Assembly: GCF_013044135.1 (NCBI RefSeq)
Contig: NZ_JABEPP010000004.1
Span: 395,428-459,427, forward strand
Length of the DNA stretch: 64,000 bases
Direction of reading: 5' to 3'
Source: Enterovirga aerilata
GTDB lineage: Bacteria; Pseudomonadota; Alphaproteobacteria; Rhizobiales; Beijerinckiaceae
Made by a program: the position numbers and the translations under genes. Below, piece after piece: positions 40,366-48,875 of the stretch. Under the pieces are notes generated by a model that was given only the letters and a program-made list of their open reading frames with translations, did not search any database and was not told the origin of the DNA. Each line of letters opens with the position of its first letter. The stretch's first letter is position 1.

Positions 40366-41871
40366 TTAGGCGAAGGTGAAGTAGGAGCCGACATCGCTGA
40401 CGCCGGCGACGAACCCAGGCTCGTCGACGAACATGAAATCGCTCTGCCGAAGGTCCGAGGACGCGACGCCTGACAGAAGAACCGATCCGTCGGCCGTTCC
40501 GTCGTGGTTGACATCCCAGCTGACCAAAGCGCCCGAGTACGACTGTCCTTCCCAGGTTCTGGTTCCGTCGCTGACGGTTATGTCACCCGGCGAGATGTCC
40601 CGAAGGGCGATGTGGTCGAATGCTCCTTGCGCCTCGCCCAGAGCCTCGAAGTCGAACACCAGGTCGTTCCCGCTAGTTCGGTCGACGATGAAGGCGTCTG
40701 CGCCCGAGCCGCCACGAGTACCGTCGTCTCCCCTTCCGCCCTCGATCATGTCGTGGCCCGCGCCCGCGTCGAGGTAATCGCGGCCGTCACCGCCCATGAG
40801 TTCGTCGACCATTGCTCCGCCGACGAGCTTATCGTTTCCGGCGCCGCCCATCAGGCGATCCGCGCCGTCGCCCCCCTCCAGGAGGTCACGTCCCGCCCCC
40901 CCTTCCAGGATGTCATCGCCCGCGGCCACGATGAGATGATCGTCTCCGCCCCTGCCGAAGAGGTTGTCGTCCGCAGCGCCGCCCCGGATCACGTCGGCCC
41001 GTCCACTGCCTACGGCCACGCCGAACTCGTCGAAATCGAAGGCGAGGTCTCCGTCGGTCAGAAGGACTTTGGCGACCGCGTCGAAAGTGCCCTGCACCGG
41101 TCCGAGCGTCGAATATCCGAGCGCCGGGCCGTCGCTACTCGCGGATGGCCGCTCAGGGGCAGGTCCCGCGGGCTCGCGAACTCCTGGTGGAAGGTCCGGC
41201 TGGTCGGCGAACATGAAGTCGTCCTGGGCAAGACTGGTTCGCGCCACTCCTTCCAGGAGCACCGAGCCGCCATCCCATCTTACCTTGACGCCGGCGTTGA
41301 TGTCCTCGAACGAAAGGTCTTCCCAGGTGAGGCCTCGAAGCGCCAGGTGGTCGAACATGCCGGGACCGGCAGTGAAGTCGCGGACGACGTCGTCACCACT
41401 GCCCCGCTCGAACCCGAAAGCATCCGGCCCCTGGCCCCCGACGAGGATGTCGTTGCCTGCGCCGCCTTCCAGGTCGCCATGCCCGGCGCCCTCATCGAGA
41501 AAGTCGTCGCCGTCGCCACCCATTAGCGCGTCGGCGTCGGCGCCCCCGAACAATTGATCGTCACCGGCGCCGCCTACCAAGCGATCCGCGCCGACGCCTC
41601 CCGTCAGGATGTCCTTCCCGTCCTGACCATAGAGGACGTCGTCTCCACCGCCGCCCGCGATCTGGTCGTCGCCGCCACGGCCCCATAGGTGATCGTCCTG
41701 AGCGGTCCCTTTAAGGCGGTCCGAGGAGCCCCCTGCTACGGCGACCCGCGTCTGCTCGAAGCCGAACCTGAGCCCGCCGAGGTGATCGAGGTAGAAGTCG
41801 GCGACACCGTCATCGGGCCCGTCGAACCTGTCATGAGACGTATCGGTTGGGAAGCGGTCCCTGCGTGCCAT
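40366..41871 (-). CDS. RTX calcium-binding repeat protein
   Basis: A 501-residue acidic protein. Two blocks of glycine-rich nonapeptide repeats (GGxGxDxLx) occur, about residues 55-150 and 310-400, e.g. GGDDQIAGGGGDDVLYGQDG. Each block is followed by a similar cap (FDHLALRGLTWEDLSF; FDHIALRDISPGDITV and FMFxDxP), so the protein is an internal duplication. RTX proteins fold with Ca2+ outside the cell and are exported by type I systems; no secretion genes are nearby. Role unknown. Confidence 0.88.
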   Translation of the reverse strand: MARRDRFPTDTSHDRFDGPDDGVADFYLDHLGGLRFGFEQTRVAVAGGSSDRLKGTAQDDHLWGRGGDDQIAGGGGDDVLYGQDGKDILTGGVGADRLVGGAGDDQLFGGADADALMGGDGDDFLDEGAGHGDLEGGAGNDILVGGQGPDAFGFERGSGDDVVRDFTAGPGMFDHLALRGLTWEDLSFEDINAGVKVRWDGGSVLLEGVARTSLAQDDFMFADQPDLPPGVREPAGPAPERPSASSDGPALGYSTLGPVQGTFDAVAKVLLTDGDLAFDFDEFGVAVGSGRADVIRGGAADDNLFGRGGDDHLIVAAGDDILEGGAGRDLLEGGDGADRLMGGAGNDKLVGGAMVDELMGGDGRDYLDAGAGHDMIEGGRGDDGTRGGSGADAFIVDRTSGNDLVFDFEALGEAQGAFDHIALRDISPGDITVSDGTRTWEGQSYSGALVSWDVNHDGTADGSVLLSGVASSDLRQSDFMFVDEPGFVAGVSDVGSYFTFA

Positions 41872-41920
41872 GAAGGACTCCTCTCCGGTGAGATGAACGG
41901 TTCAGAAGCGAGCGGCGGTA

Positions 41921-42253
41921 TTACGCCGCCATGCGACGGCAGCTCTCGGCGCAACGGCGGCAAGCCTCCACGCATTCCTGCATGTCGCCGAGCGCCTCGC
42001 AGCTCTTCGCGCACTCCTCGCAGATTTCGGCGCACTCACGGCACATGTGCTTATGGTGCGGGCTTCCCAGCAGCATGAAATGAGCGCTCGTGCGGCAGAT
42101 TTCCGCGCAAGCCATCATGATCCGGAAGTGGGCGGGCTCGGTGTGCTTCCCACCGGCCTCAAGGCAGTGGTTCATCGCCATGCCCAAACAGGCACCGTAG
42201 CAGCGCAGGCATTCCTCGATGCAGCTGCGCATGTCCGATGACATCTGATGCAT
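41921..42253 (-). CDS. csp3: Cytosolic copper storage protein (Csp3-like, four-helix bundle)
   Basis: A 110-residue protein with about 16 cysteines spaced along helices (CIEECLRCYGAC; CAEIC; CRECAEICEECAKSC; CVEACRRCAESC) and no signal peptide. This is the four-helix Csp pattern, where cysteines line the core and hold many Cu(I) ions. Its promoter region carries a TACCG-CCGTT-GGGTA site (42290-42304), suggesting CsoR-type control. Symbol assigned by cytosolic type. Confidence 0.92.
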   Translation of the reverse strand: MHQMSSDMRSCIEECLRCYGACLGMAMNHCLEAGGKHTEPAHFRIMMACAEICRTSAHFMLLGSPHHKHMCRECAEICEECAKSCEALGDMQECVEACRRCAESCRRMAA

Positions 42254-42289
42254 CTGAATTCTCCCGGCTCGTTCAGAGACAGTGAAACA

Positions 42290-42304
42290 TACCGCCGTTG
42301 GGTA
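42290..42304. promoter_or_regulatory. TACCC-N5-GGGTA-like site (site 3)
   Basis: TACCG-CCGTT-GGGTA, one mismatch, 36 bp upstream of the csp start. Confidence 0.5.
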
Positions 42305-42421
42305 TGGTTCCGATCATCGGAGAATTCAGATGCCTTCTCGGGCTGCTTGTCTGATTCCGGCCCTGCGGTGAGCCTGAACAATGCTTGTTGTCGTGCCTAA
42401 CGTGCAGAATTACGCTCAATT

Positions 42422-42436
42422 TACCCTGGCTGGGTA
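42422..42436. promoter_or_regulatory. TACCC-N5-GGGTA palindrome (site 4)
   Basis: TACCC-TGGCT-GGGTA, perfect, 44 bp upstream of the PAP2 phosphatase gene. A second GGGTAT follows two bases after the first. Confidence 0.6.
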
Positions 42437-42480
42437 TACGGGTATCCAGATTGTTGCCGCAAGGGGCCTAAGAACGGCAA

Positions 42481-43185
42481 ATGCTCATGCTCCTCAGTGC
42501 CCAGGGTACCCATCCACGCACTCCGACGGCCGTCCCTCGGGCGGCACTCGGGCTAGCGCTGGCTGCATTCGCAATGTCGGCGTACGCGTTCGTGACTGCG
42601 GACCACAGGGCGGACGCGGTCCTCCTGTTTGGCTTGCCCGCACCGTTTGACCCGTCCGCTCCGGTCGGACCACAATGGCTCGCTGTTCTATCCTGGGGCT
42701 TCACTGCCCTCGGGCGGCCCCGGGTAGTGGCCGCCGTCCTCGTTATCGCGGCCGGCTGTCTCATGGTGGCTGGTCGGCGCGCACCTGCGGCATACTTGCT
42801 CGGATCGGTGGTGACCGGGGTCGCTTTCGGGATCTTCTTGAAAAAAACATTCGGCTTCATCCGTCCCCACCACGCTCCGATGCTGGGAGAGGAAGCCGCA
42901 ACGAGTTTCCCGAGCGGACACGCGCTGCTCGCGTCCTTGCTCCTTTTCTCCATAGCGTTTGCCGTCCTGCGATGTGCGTCGCCCGCAGGTCGGTTCCGCG
43001 TTGGGGCGCTAGCCTTCGGGTCCGCGGCCGCGCTCTCCCTTCTCGTTGGACTTAGTCGTGTTCATTTGGGCCTTCATTGGCCGACCGACGTCGTGGCTGG
43101 CTGGGCTGCCGGCGCTGGTTGGGCGCTCCTGTTTTCGCTAGTCTTCGTCGGCCAGAAAAGGGAACTGGCCAGTGGAGCAAAGTGA
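42481..43185 (+). CDS. PAP2-family membrane phosphatase
   Basis: A 234-residue membrane protein with about six hydrophobic helices. The three PAP2 motifs are intact: KKTFGFIRPH (KxxxxxxRP), FPSGHALL (PSGH) and SRVHLGLHWPTDVVAGW (SRxxxxxHxxxD). These enzymes dephosphorylate lipid or undecaprenyl diphosphates at the membrane. Divergent from csp, with a TACCC-N5-GGGTA site between, so likely metal-induced (inference). Confidence 0.9.
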   Translation: MLMLLSAQGTHPRTPTAVPRAALGLALAAFAMSAYAFVTADHRADAVLLFGLPAPFDPSAPVGPQWLAVLSWGFTALGRPRVVAAVLVIAAGCLMVAGRRAPAAYLLGSVVTGVAFGIFLKKTFGFIRPHHAPMLGEEAATSFPSGHALLASLLLFSIAFAVLRCASPAGRFRVGALAFGSAAALSLLVGLSRVHLGLHWPTDVVAGWAAGAGWALLFSLVFVGQKRELASGAK

Positions 43186-43358
43186 TCCGTGTCGACACCT
43201 GCTCCTTAGGCCGAAGCGCGCGACCAAGGGACCCGAACCGCGTCGGCTACCAGTCGCATCGGTTCGGCGGCCACCCAAGCGGCACGATCCGCAGACAGCA
43301 CGGCTGGCGCTCGCACGTGTCGTGCGGCACCCGCGGTCCGATCTGGCCGAGTTAGCAG

Positions 43359-43372
43359 TTGATCAAGGTCAG
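43359..43372. promoter_or_regulatory. FixK/FNR-like box
   Basis: TTGAT-CAAG-GTCAG, one base from the FixK consensus, 44 bp upstream of the small secreted protein at 43416. Confidence 0.5.
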
Positions 43373-43415
43373 CCTTCGCTTTCGCCTGAGTTCACCCGAG
43401 TTGAGGCTTCGCCCG

Positions 43416-43673
43416 ATGAATCATGCAGCCATCTTCGCCCTTCTGGGTCGGGCTGTCGTCGCCGGCAGCCTATGCACGGCTGCTGCTGCTGAGCAGCCCC
43501 CGATCATGACTAACCGAGGCACCTGCATTCCAGGTCCTCACGAGCGAGGTCGTGTCGCCAAGCTCCCGGGGACGCCCGCCATGACGGATAGGCATCGTGA
43601 GCCGGACCAGGACGCCTTTGTTCATTGCAGCGGCGAGAGCAGCGAAACGCGTGCGACCCGCAGACGGCGTTGA
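43416..43673 (+). CDS. Small secreted protein, RGTCIPGPH family (copy 1)
   Basis: An 85-residue exported protein (signal to AAAAEQ). The mature part reads NRGTCIPGPH, then RVAKLPG, then AMTDRHREPDQDAFVHC. A homologue with the same three blocks is at 61269-61538 in the czc operon: RGTCIPGPH, RVRRLPG, AMRDRHREPDEDAFVHC. Two cysteines and several His suggest metal binding. No known family recognised. Confidence 0.75.
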   Translation: MNHAAIFALLGRAVVAGSLCTAAAAEQPPIMTNRGTCIPGPHERGRVAKLPGTPAMTDRHREPDQDAFVHCSGESSETRATRRRR

Positions 43674-43821
43674 CCAGCATGAGCTTCCCACCAGGGAAAG
43701 GTCAAGCGCGGAAGGGCGCGCCGTCCGTCGCCACGATCTGCGACTCGCCCGGTAGCAGGCAGGATCTCCGTCGCCAGCTCGACGCCCCTCGGCATCAGGG
43801 CTGGTGGGACCTGTCCTGCTC

Positions 43822-45387
43822 TTACTCACGGTAGGCTGGTTCTTCGCCGGCCGACCTGCGGCGAGGAGGCGGAGGCTCCCTGCGGACCACGTCGGAGACG
43901 AGCGCCGCGAAGGGCCGGACATCGTGGTCGAGGCTGGCGGCGTCCAGGGATCGCATGTACCGCACCCGTTCGTCGACCGGGATCACCGTCCACGGATACC
44001 CGCCGGAGGCCAGTTGCGTGTTCATGATGAAGCGTCCGATGCGGCCGTTCCCGTCCGGCAGCGGATGGATGTAGGTGAAGATGAAATGGCCGAGAACCGC
44101 GCGAACGCGTGGATCCGGCTCGGCCTCGAACGCGTCGAAATAGGCGTCCATCGCGTCCTGCACCGAGGCGTGCGCCACGGGGACGTAGCGCGATCCGTCG
44201 AGGTAGATGAAGTGCCTGCGGTAGCCGCCGAGGCGCTCGTCGTCGAACAGGCCCGCGGCGACCGACGGCTGGAACATTGCCCGGAACCAGGCCATGTGCC
44301 TGTCCAGGACGAGCGCGGCCGCGTCCGCCCCGCCTAGGATGTCCGCGACCGCCGTGCGCACCAGCGCGAAGCAGTCGGCGTAGCCCTTGGCGGCGAGGGC
44401 GTCGCGCTGCTCCCGGTCGGCCTCGATCCTCTCCGGATTCCAATCGCCCCTCCGGATCTTCTCGATCAGTTCGGGCGTCACCTTGTACCCCTCGATTGAG
44501 AGCGAATGGTAGGCGTCCGCCACGTACTGGCCGTCGACGTCCTCCAGGTACCGCTCCGGGTCGTCCATCTGCCGCGGCTCCTCCTGGAACGCGTCGAGGA
44601 CCCCGGTCCGCAACTCGGCCCAAAGGGCCGTGACGCGGGCGGCGACGGGCGAGACGCGCCGCTTGAAGGACAGCCCGGGCGGCAGGTCCTTGAGTGGGTT
44701 ATCCCGCTCCGACACGACGTGTCCGGCCGCCGTCATCGCCGAGACGATCTCGTCGGCGACCCGGGACCGCCCGATGGCGCGGAAAGCTGCCGCGAGGCGT
44801 CCTGCGATCACCGAATGACCGCCGGCGAGCAGCGGCGTCACCACCTCCGAGGCCGAGCCCAGCGATGCGAGGGCGGCGAGGGCCGTCGACCTCTGCTGCG
44901 TGAAGAACGCCGGTGCGGCACGCACCAGCGCGTCGCCGAGCGGCAGGACGCGCATGCCGTCCCGCATGACCGTCGGCGGCAGTTCCGCCCTCAGGCTGAA
45001 CAGCGACGTGTTGAACGGGAACGCCTGGGGACGGTTGTTGGCGCCGGGGCTGATCACGACGACCTGCGGCGGGACCGTGTTCTCGTCCGCATGGAGACGC
45101 AATGACGTCTGCGCGTCCGCGGTCCAGAGCGCGCCGAAGCGGTCCTCGCAGTACATGGACAGGAACTTCCAGAAGTTCGCATAGTAGGGGGTGCTGTCGC
45201 CCGCCCGGAAATGGGGGTCGACGACCATGAGCCACCCCGGCATGATCTGCTTGAGGTAGCCGTACTTCACCAGGCGCTCCTGGTCGGTCCGCCCGAGGAC
45301 GCTGGACCGCAGGATGCCGACCCGGTCGCCGCCCGCGGCCCGCAGGCGCGCCAGCGAGCCCGCGATCTTCTCGTTCAGACCTCCCAC
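43822..45387 (-). CDS. Fic-domain protein with N-terminal wHTH-like region
   Basis: A 521-residue protein from GTG 45387. The Fic catalytic loop HPLPDGNGRIGRF (about residue 440) transfers AMP or another nucleotide to target proteins. The class II inhibitory motif S-x3-E-G is present (SLSIEG, about residue 290), so activity is self-restrained. The first 55 residues (VGILRSSVLGRTDQERLVKYGYLK) resemble an AbiEi/type IV antitoxin wHTH. Its 5-prime flank (45400-45520) is noticeably AT-richer than the rest, a possible sign of transfer. Confidence 0.88.
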   Translation of the reverse strand: MGGLNEKIAGSLARLRAAGGDRVGILRSSVLGRTDQERLVKYGYLKQIMPGWLMVVDPHFRAGDSTPYYANFWKFLSMYCEDRFGALWTADAQTSLRLHADENTVPPQVVVISPGANNRPQAFPFNTSLFSLRAELPPTVMRDGMRVLPLGDALVRAAPAFFTQQRSTALAALASLGSASEVVTPLLAGGHSVIAGRLAAAFRAIGRSRVADEIVSAMTAAGHVVSERDNPLKDLPPGLSFKRRVSPVAARVTALWAELRTGVLDAFQEEPRQMDDPERYLEDVDGQYVADAYHSLSIEGYKVTPELIEKIRRGDWNPERIEADREQRDALAAKGYADCFALVRTAVADILGGADAAALVLDRHMAWFRAMFQPSVAAGLFDDERLGGYRRHFIYLDGSRYVPVAHASVQDAMDAYFDAFEAEPDPRVRAVLGHFIFTYIHPLPDGNGRIGRFIMNTQLASGGYPWTVIPVDERVRYMRSLDAASLDHDVRPFAALVSDVVRREPPPPRRRSAGEEPAYRE

Positions 45388-45531
45388 GCGGATGCTCCGG
45401 TCGGTTTACGCGATCATCCTTATCATTCCACGCGTCACGAATCTTATCAACCGATGCCTTGCCGATGTTATCGTCTGTTGCGTGGTTCAATTTATCCTTC
45501 GATGCATAAGGCGGTGTTGCGCTCGCTCTGG
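45388..45531. other. AT-richer promoter region of fic
   Basis: A less GC-rich stretch than the rest of the window, directly upstream of the fic start. Apparent short frames here are probably non-coding. It probably holds the fic promoter. Confidence 0.4.
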
Positions 45532-45672
45532 TCACCGCAGGTTGCCGTACTCTGTGCCCGGACGCCCTGCCACTGCCGCCGCCAGCGCCAGCCTGACGTC
45601 GAGGGAGTAGCGCTGGTTGCGCGCGAGCACGGCGACCCAGTCGGCGGCCTCGGGGACGAATCCGTTGACCAT
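45532..45672 (-). CDS. Small ORF, 46 residues
   Basis: Minus-strand frame from ATG 45672 with AGGA nine bases upstream: MVNGFVPEAADWVAVLARNQ, then RYSLDVRLALAAAVAG and a short polar end. Composition is protein-like and no other gene occupies the interval. No family recognised; existence moderately supported. Confidence 0.4.
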   Translation of the reverse strand: MVNGFVPEAADWVAVLARNQRYSLDVRLALAAAVAGRPGTEYGNLR

Positions 45673-45780
45673 GAGGGATGTTCCTGCAGTGAGGCGGGCA
45701 GGCAAGTCTTAGCCGGCCGTCCCGCGGCCGGCGCTACCGGGATCGGGCTTGGGGCGGCTTACGAAATGGGCGTAGCAGCA

Positions 45781-46079
45781 TTACGCGAAGTCGCTGGCTC
45801 TCAACGACGAGGTGACCGCCGGGAGGTCCAGCGACCAGTCGCGACCTTCGAACCGCGTCACCGACCAAGGCTCGCCGTCCTCTTGGAAATGAACCTCCCA
45901 CGTTTCACGTCGTAGTCGGCGACCACGATGTAGTGCAGGTCCGGAGCGTTTCGGAGGTCCTCGACGGAGCGAGCGAGCTCGGAGGCGGGCCGGCAGTGCG
46001 TCTCAAGGACGGCGAGCCCGACTTCCCTGTCCATGCTCCACTTGTCGGGAAAGCACGTCAGGCTCCTTCGACCGGGCAT
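45781..46079 (-). pseudogene. Small conserved-looking gene with a frameshift
   Basis: The frame from 46079 runs MPGRRSLTC ... DLHYIVVADYDVK and then shifts: restoring one base in the AAA run near 45910 continues as WEVHFQEDGEPWSVTRFEGR, then DWSLDLPAVT and a TAA at 45781. Joined, the product would be about 99 residues. Without it the frame ends early at 45858. Either a real 1-base deletion or a homopolymer sequencing error. Function unknown. Confidence 0.55.
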
Positions 46080-46360
46080 CGTCGGCCCGATGCGGCGACC
46101 ACGGGGTAGCCGGAGGAGGCAGCGACCTCGCCCCGTCGCCAGTCTGGCTCGGGCATCCGGTCATCACGCGATGGCAGGCGGCAAGCGCGGCGTGGGCGCG
46201 GTTGGAGGTACTCATAATTGGGGAAGGCTACGCGACGACTAGGTGGCGCCAGAGATTCAGCTCGCGGCGGTCATGTCAAACATATGTGGCAATTCGGGTG
46301 CCCGCTGGCAGTGCCTGCCCGGCCTGGAGCTCGGACATGTCGGCGATGAGGGTCGGCATC

Positions 46361-47114
46361 TCAGGCGGAGTTCGCCGGCTTCTTGTCGGCTTCCGGGCTG
46401 TTTGCGTCCTCAACCTCGTCGTCGCCCGGCTCCGGCCAAGGCAGATCCGGGATCGGGTCCAGCAGGTCTCGCCGGTCGTTCTTGGGCGAGTTGACGTCGC
46501 GTGACACCGGCCACATCCGCATGGCCTCGGCCGGGAACGGCTTCAGGAGATCGCGCGGGTCCGGGTCGGTCAGCCAACGGTCGCGGTCGGGTGGCGGGAT
46601 GATGACCGGCATGCGGTCGTGCAGCTTGCCGACGAGCTCGTTGGCCTCAGTTGTTACGATGGTGAAGGTCCGCTGCCACTCGCCGCTATCCGGGTCCTTC
46701 CAGTTCTCCCACAGGCCGGCCAGCGTGAACGGTTCTCCCTCCGCCATGCCGATGGCGTAGGGCTGCTTGGCGGCGCCCATCTTGCGCCATTCGTGGAAGC
46801 CGTCGACCGGGACGAGGCAGCGCCGGCCCTTGCCGTACGCAGCCTTGAAGGCGGAGGCGGTAGCCACCGTCTCGGCCCGGGCGTTGATCATCTTAAGCGA
46901 TCTTACGGTCCTTTGCCCAGGACGGGATCAGGCCCCAGCGCAGCAGGTCGAGGCTCTTCTCGCCTGTCTTCGGGTTCAGCCGGCCGACGAGGAAGTCCTG
47001 GCTTGGCGCTCCGTTGTAGTGCGGCGGGGAATTCGGCAGCCCTCGCTCTGGCTCGCCACCGACGACGCGCGTGTAAAGCGTCGGGTCGGCTGCCTGGATC
47101 ACGCGTCCGCACAT
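46361..47114 (-). pseudogene. SRAP/YedK-type SOS response peptidase, split by a frameshift
   Basis: Two adjacent frames make one SRAP protein. Part 1 (46893-47114) holds MCGRV with the catalytic Cys2, and RWGLIPSWAKDRKIA. Part 2 (46361-46891) resumes with MINARAETV, DGFHEW and KLHDRMPVIIP. The join at about 46891-46895 reads GCTTAAGATG where a related gene would code A-Y-K-M, so two bases are missing. Cys2, which crosslinks abasic DNA, is thus cut off from the rest. SRAP proteins protect abasic sites in single-stranded DNA. Confidence 0.85.
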
Positions 47115-47123
47115 GGCCGAGTG

Positions 47124-47345
47124 TTATCGCGTCGAGCCGACCGTCGCCTCGGGTTTCGCCTGCTCGTTCACCTTGCCTTTGTGGAAGGTGCCGTAGGCAA
47201 GGAAGCCGCCGGCCACCAGGAGGCCAAGAACGAAGACAAGGCCGTAGCCGGACGTCGCTCGCCGCCCCGTGCCTGAGTAGGGCGTTGCACGGTCGTCATC
47301 CCGGACACCGTATTCACCACTCGATCTTCTGCCACCCATCGTCAT
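47124..47345 (-). CDS. Small single-helix membrane protein
   Basis: About 73 residues from ATG 47345: an acidic/basic N-terminus (GGRRSSGEYGVRDDDRATP), one membrane helix (GLVFVLGLLVAGGFLAYGTF) and a charged tail. Unknown function. Confidence 0.55.
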   Translation of the reverse strand: MTMGGRRSSGEYGVRDDDRATPYSGTGRRATSGYGLVFVLGLLVAGGFLAYGTFHKGKVNEQAKPEATVGSTR

Positions 47346-47464
47346 CTGTTCGCTCCACGTGCACAGAGTGAACGACATCACGATCAGCCGGTTCACGGGC
47401 CCGTGGCGCTAGCTTTGCATTGAAGCCCGATGCAGGGCAGTCCTCGTTTCACCTGACGACCCGG

Positions 47465-47686
47465 ATGACACCTGGAGCCCACGTGAACGAAGAGATCCTG
47501 ACCCGGGTCGCCAGAGCGCTTCTCCGGGCGCATTACGAATGGAGCAGCGGGAAAGCAGGTCCATCTTGGGAGAGCCTCACGCAGCCTGAGCGGGACCGGT
47601 TCCTACACCTGGCCGCGACCGCGCTGAAGGAACTCGGCGCTCACGCAAGCGAGCTTCTGGTGGAGGCAGATCGAACCTCCGCCTAG
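47465..47686 (+). CDS. Hypothetical protein
   Basis: A 73-residue soluble protein from ATG 47465 (GTG 47483 possible), helical with EILTRVARALLRAHYEW and LTQPERDRFLHLAATALKEL. No family recognised. Confidence 0.5.
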   Translation: MTPGAHVNEEILTRVARALLRAHYEWSSGKAGPSWESLTQPERDRFLHLAATALKELGAHASELLVEADRTSA

Positions 47687-47731
47687 CTCTGGCGTAAGAT
47701 CGCGTCAGCGTCGCCGTCCAGTCGCGAACCG

Positions 47732-48838
47732 TCAGAGTGCGCGTCGAAGGGTGATGCGCGTCAGTTCGGACGGGCGGCCCAGCCTGAGCGCAAAGCCCGG
47801 CCACAAGCCCGTGCCGTTGTTGACGTAGAGCGTCATTCCTTCGAGCGCGTAGGCGCCCGACACGAAGCCCGCGTTCGCTCGCGCGACCAGGCGATCCAAG
47901 CCGACGAGCATTCCGCCATGAGTGTGCCCGGACAACTGCAGCGCGACGCCACGCTCGGCAGCCGCGTGCGCCTGCCGGGGCTGATGATCGAGAAGCAGGA
48001 CCGGTGCACCGGCGGGTGCCCCTTCGAGTACGGCGTCAAGATCGTGCGCCCGACTGCCCGCCGAAAGGTCCTCGACGCCGGCTAGCACCAAGGCGGCCTC
48101 ACCCCTCCGCAACACGACGTGCTCGTTGGAGAGGATGCGAATGCCGAGTTCGGCGATCCGGGGCTTCCAGGCTGCGGCGCCGAATATGTATTCATGGTTG
48201 CCCGTCACGGCCCAGACGCCGTCAGGCGCGCGCAGCGCAGTCAGCGGCTCGATGTCGTCCCGGCGCGCCTCGACCGTGCCGTCGATGAAGTCGCCCGTGA
48301 CGACGATGAGGTCGACCCCGAGCGTCAAGGATCGCTCGACCACCGCGCGGACCCAAGATGCCGGAAACATTCGGCTCGCGTGCAGGTCTGTCAGTTGAAG
48401 GAGCCGATATCCGTCGAACTCCGCGGGCAGGTTCCTGATCCGGACCTCGACGTCCTTCAGGGGCGGTACCCGAGCCGCTTGCCACACGCCGAAGGCAGCC
48501 ACCAGCATGGCCAAGACCCCGGCGGCGTACCGCAACGCATGAGGCACCGACCAGCCGCCCGTTATCATGCGCGAGCCGAGCGACACGACGTCGAGGATCA
48601 CCTGCATCGCCGCCAGGAGCAGCACGACGCCGATGGTCCAGTTGAAGAGGAGGATCAGCGGGCGCGAGTATTCGGGCGAGAAGATCGACCCCGACGAGAG
48701 CCGGTTCCAGTAGTGGAACTGCGACCCGACGAGGAGGCCCGCCACCAGGACGAGCTTGAGCGCCAACGGCCATTGCAGCGGCCAGACGAAACGAACGCCG
48801 ACGTACAGGGCGGGAAGACCGAAGATCAGGTGGATCAA
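47732..48838 (-). CDS. Membrane-anchored metallophosphoesterase (YkuE-like)
   Basis: A 368-residue protein with three to four N-terminal membrane helices (residues 1-130), then a calcineurin-like domain with all metal motifs: LTDLHAS, TGDFIDG, GNHEY, LLLDHQP and LSGHTHGG. Likely a phosphodiesterase or pyrophosphatase on lipid-linked substrates, as for YkuE-type proteins (UDP-sugar or lipid diphosphate hydrolysis is inferred). Confidence 0.9.
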   Translation of the reverse strand: MIHLIFGLPALYVGVRFVWPLQWPLALKLVLVAGLLVGSQFHYWNRLSSGSIFSPEYSRPLILLFNWTIGVVLLLAAMQVILDVVSLGSRMITGGWSVPHALRYAAGVLAMLVAAFGVWQAARVPPLKDVEVRIRNLPAEFDGYRLLQLTDLHASRMFPASWVRAVVERSLTLGVDLIVVTGDFIDGTVEARRDDIEPLTALRAPDGVWAVTGNHEYIFGAAAWKPRIAELGIRILSNEHVVLRRGEAALVLAGVEDLSAGSRAHDLDAVLEGAPAGAPVLLLDHQPRQAHAAAERGVALQLSGHTHGGMLVGLDRLVARANAGFVSGAYALEGMTLYVNNGTGLWPGFALRLGRPSELTRITLRRAL

Positions 48839-48875
48839 GGCGCCAGGCCCGGCGTCGTCGACCGTATGGCTCCGC

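Noticed and set aside
40700-41700. Periodic DNA pattern suggesting a repeat array or CRISPR
   Set aside because: It encodes RTX nonapeptide repeats; no constant repeats with unique spacers.
44699-45535. 278-codon frame overlapping fic on the minus strand
   Set aside because: Mostly a shadow of the Fic gene; only the first 50 codons lie outside it and show no recognised domain.
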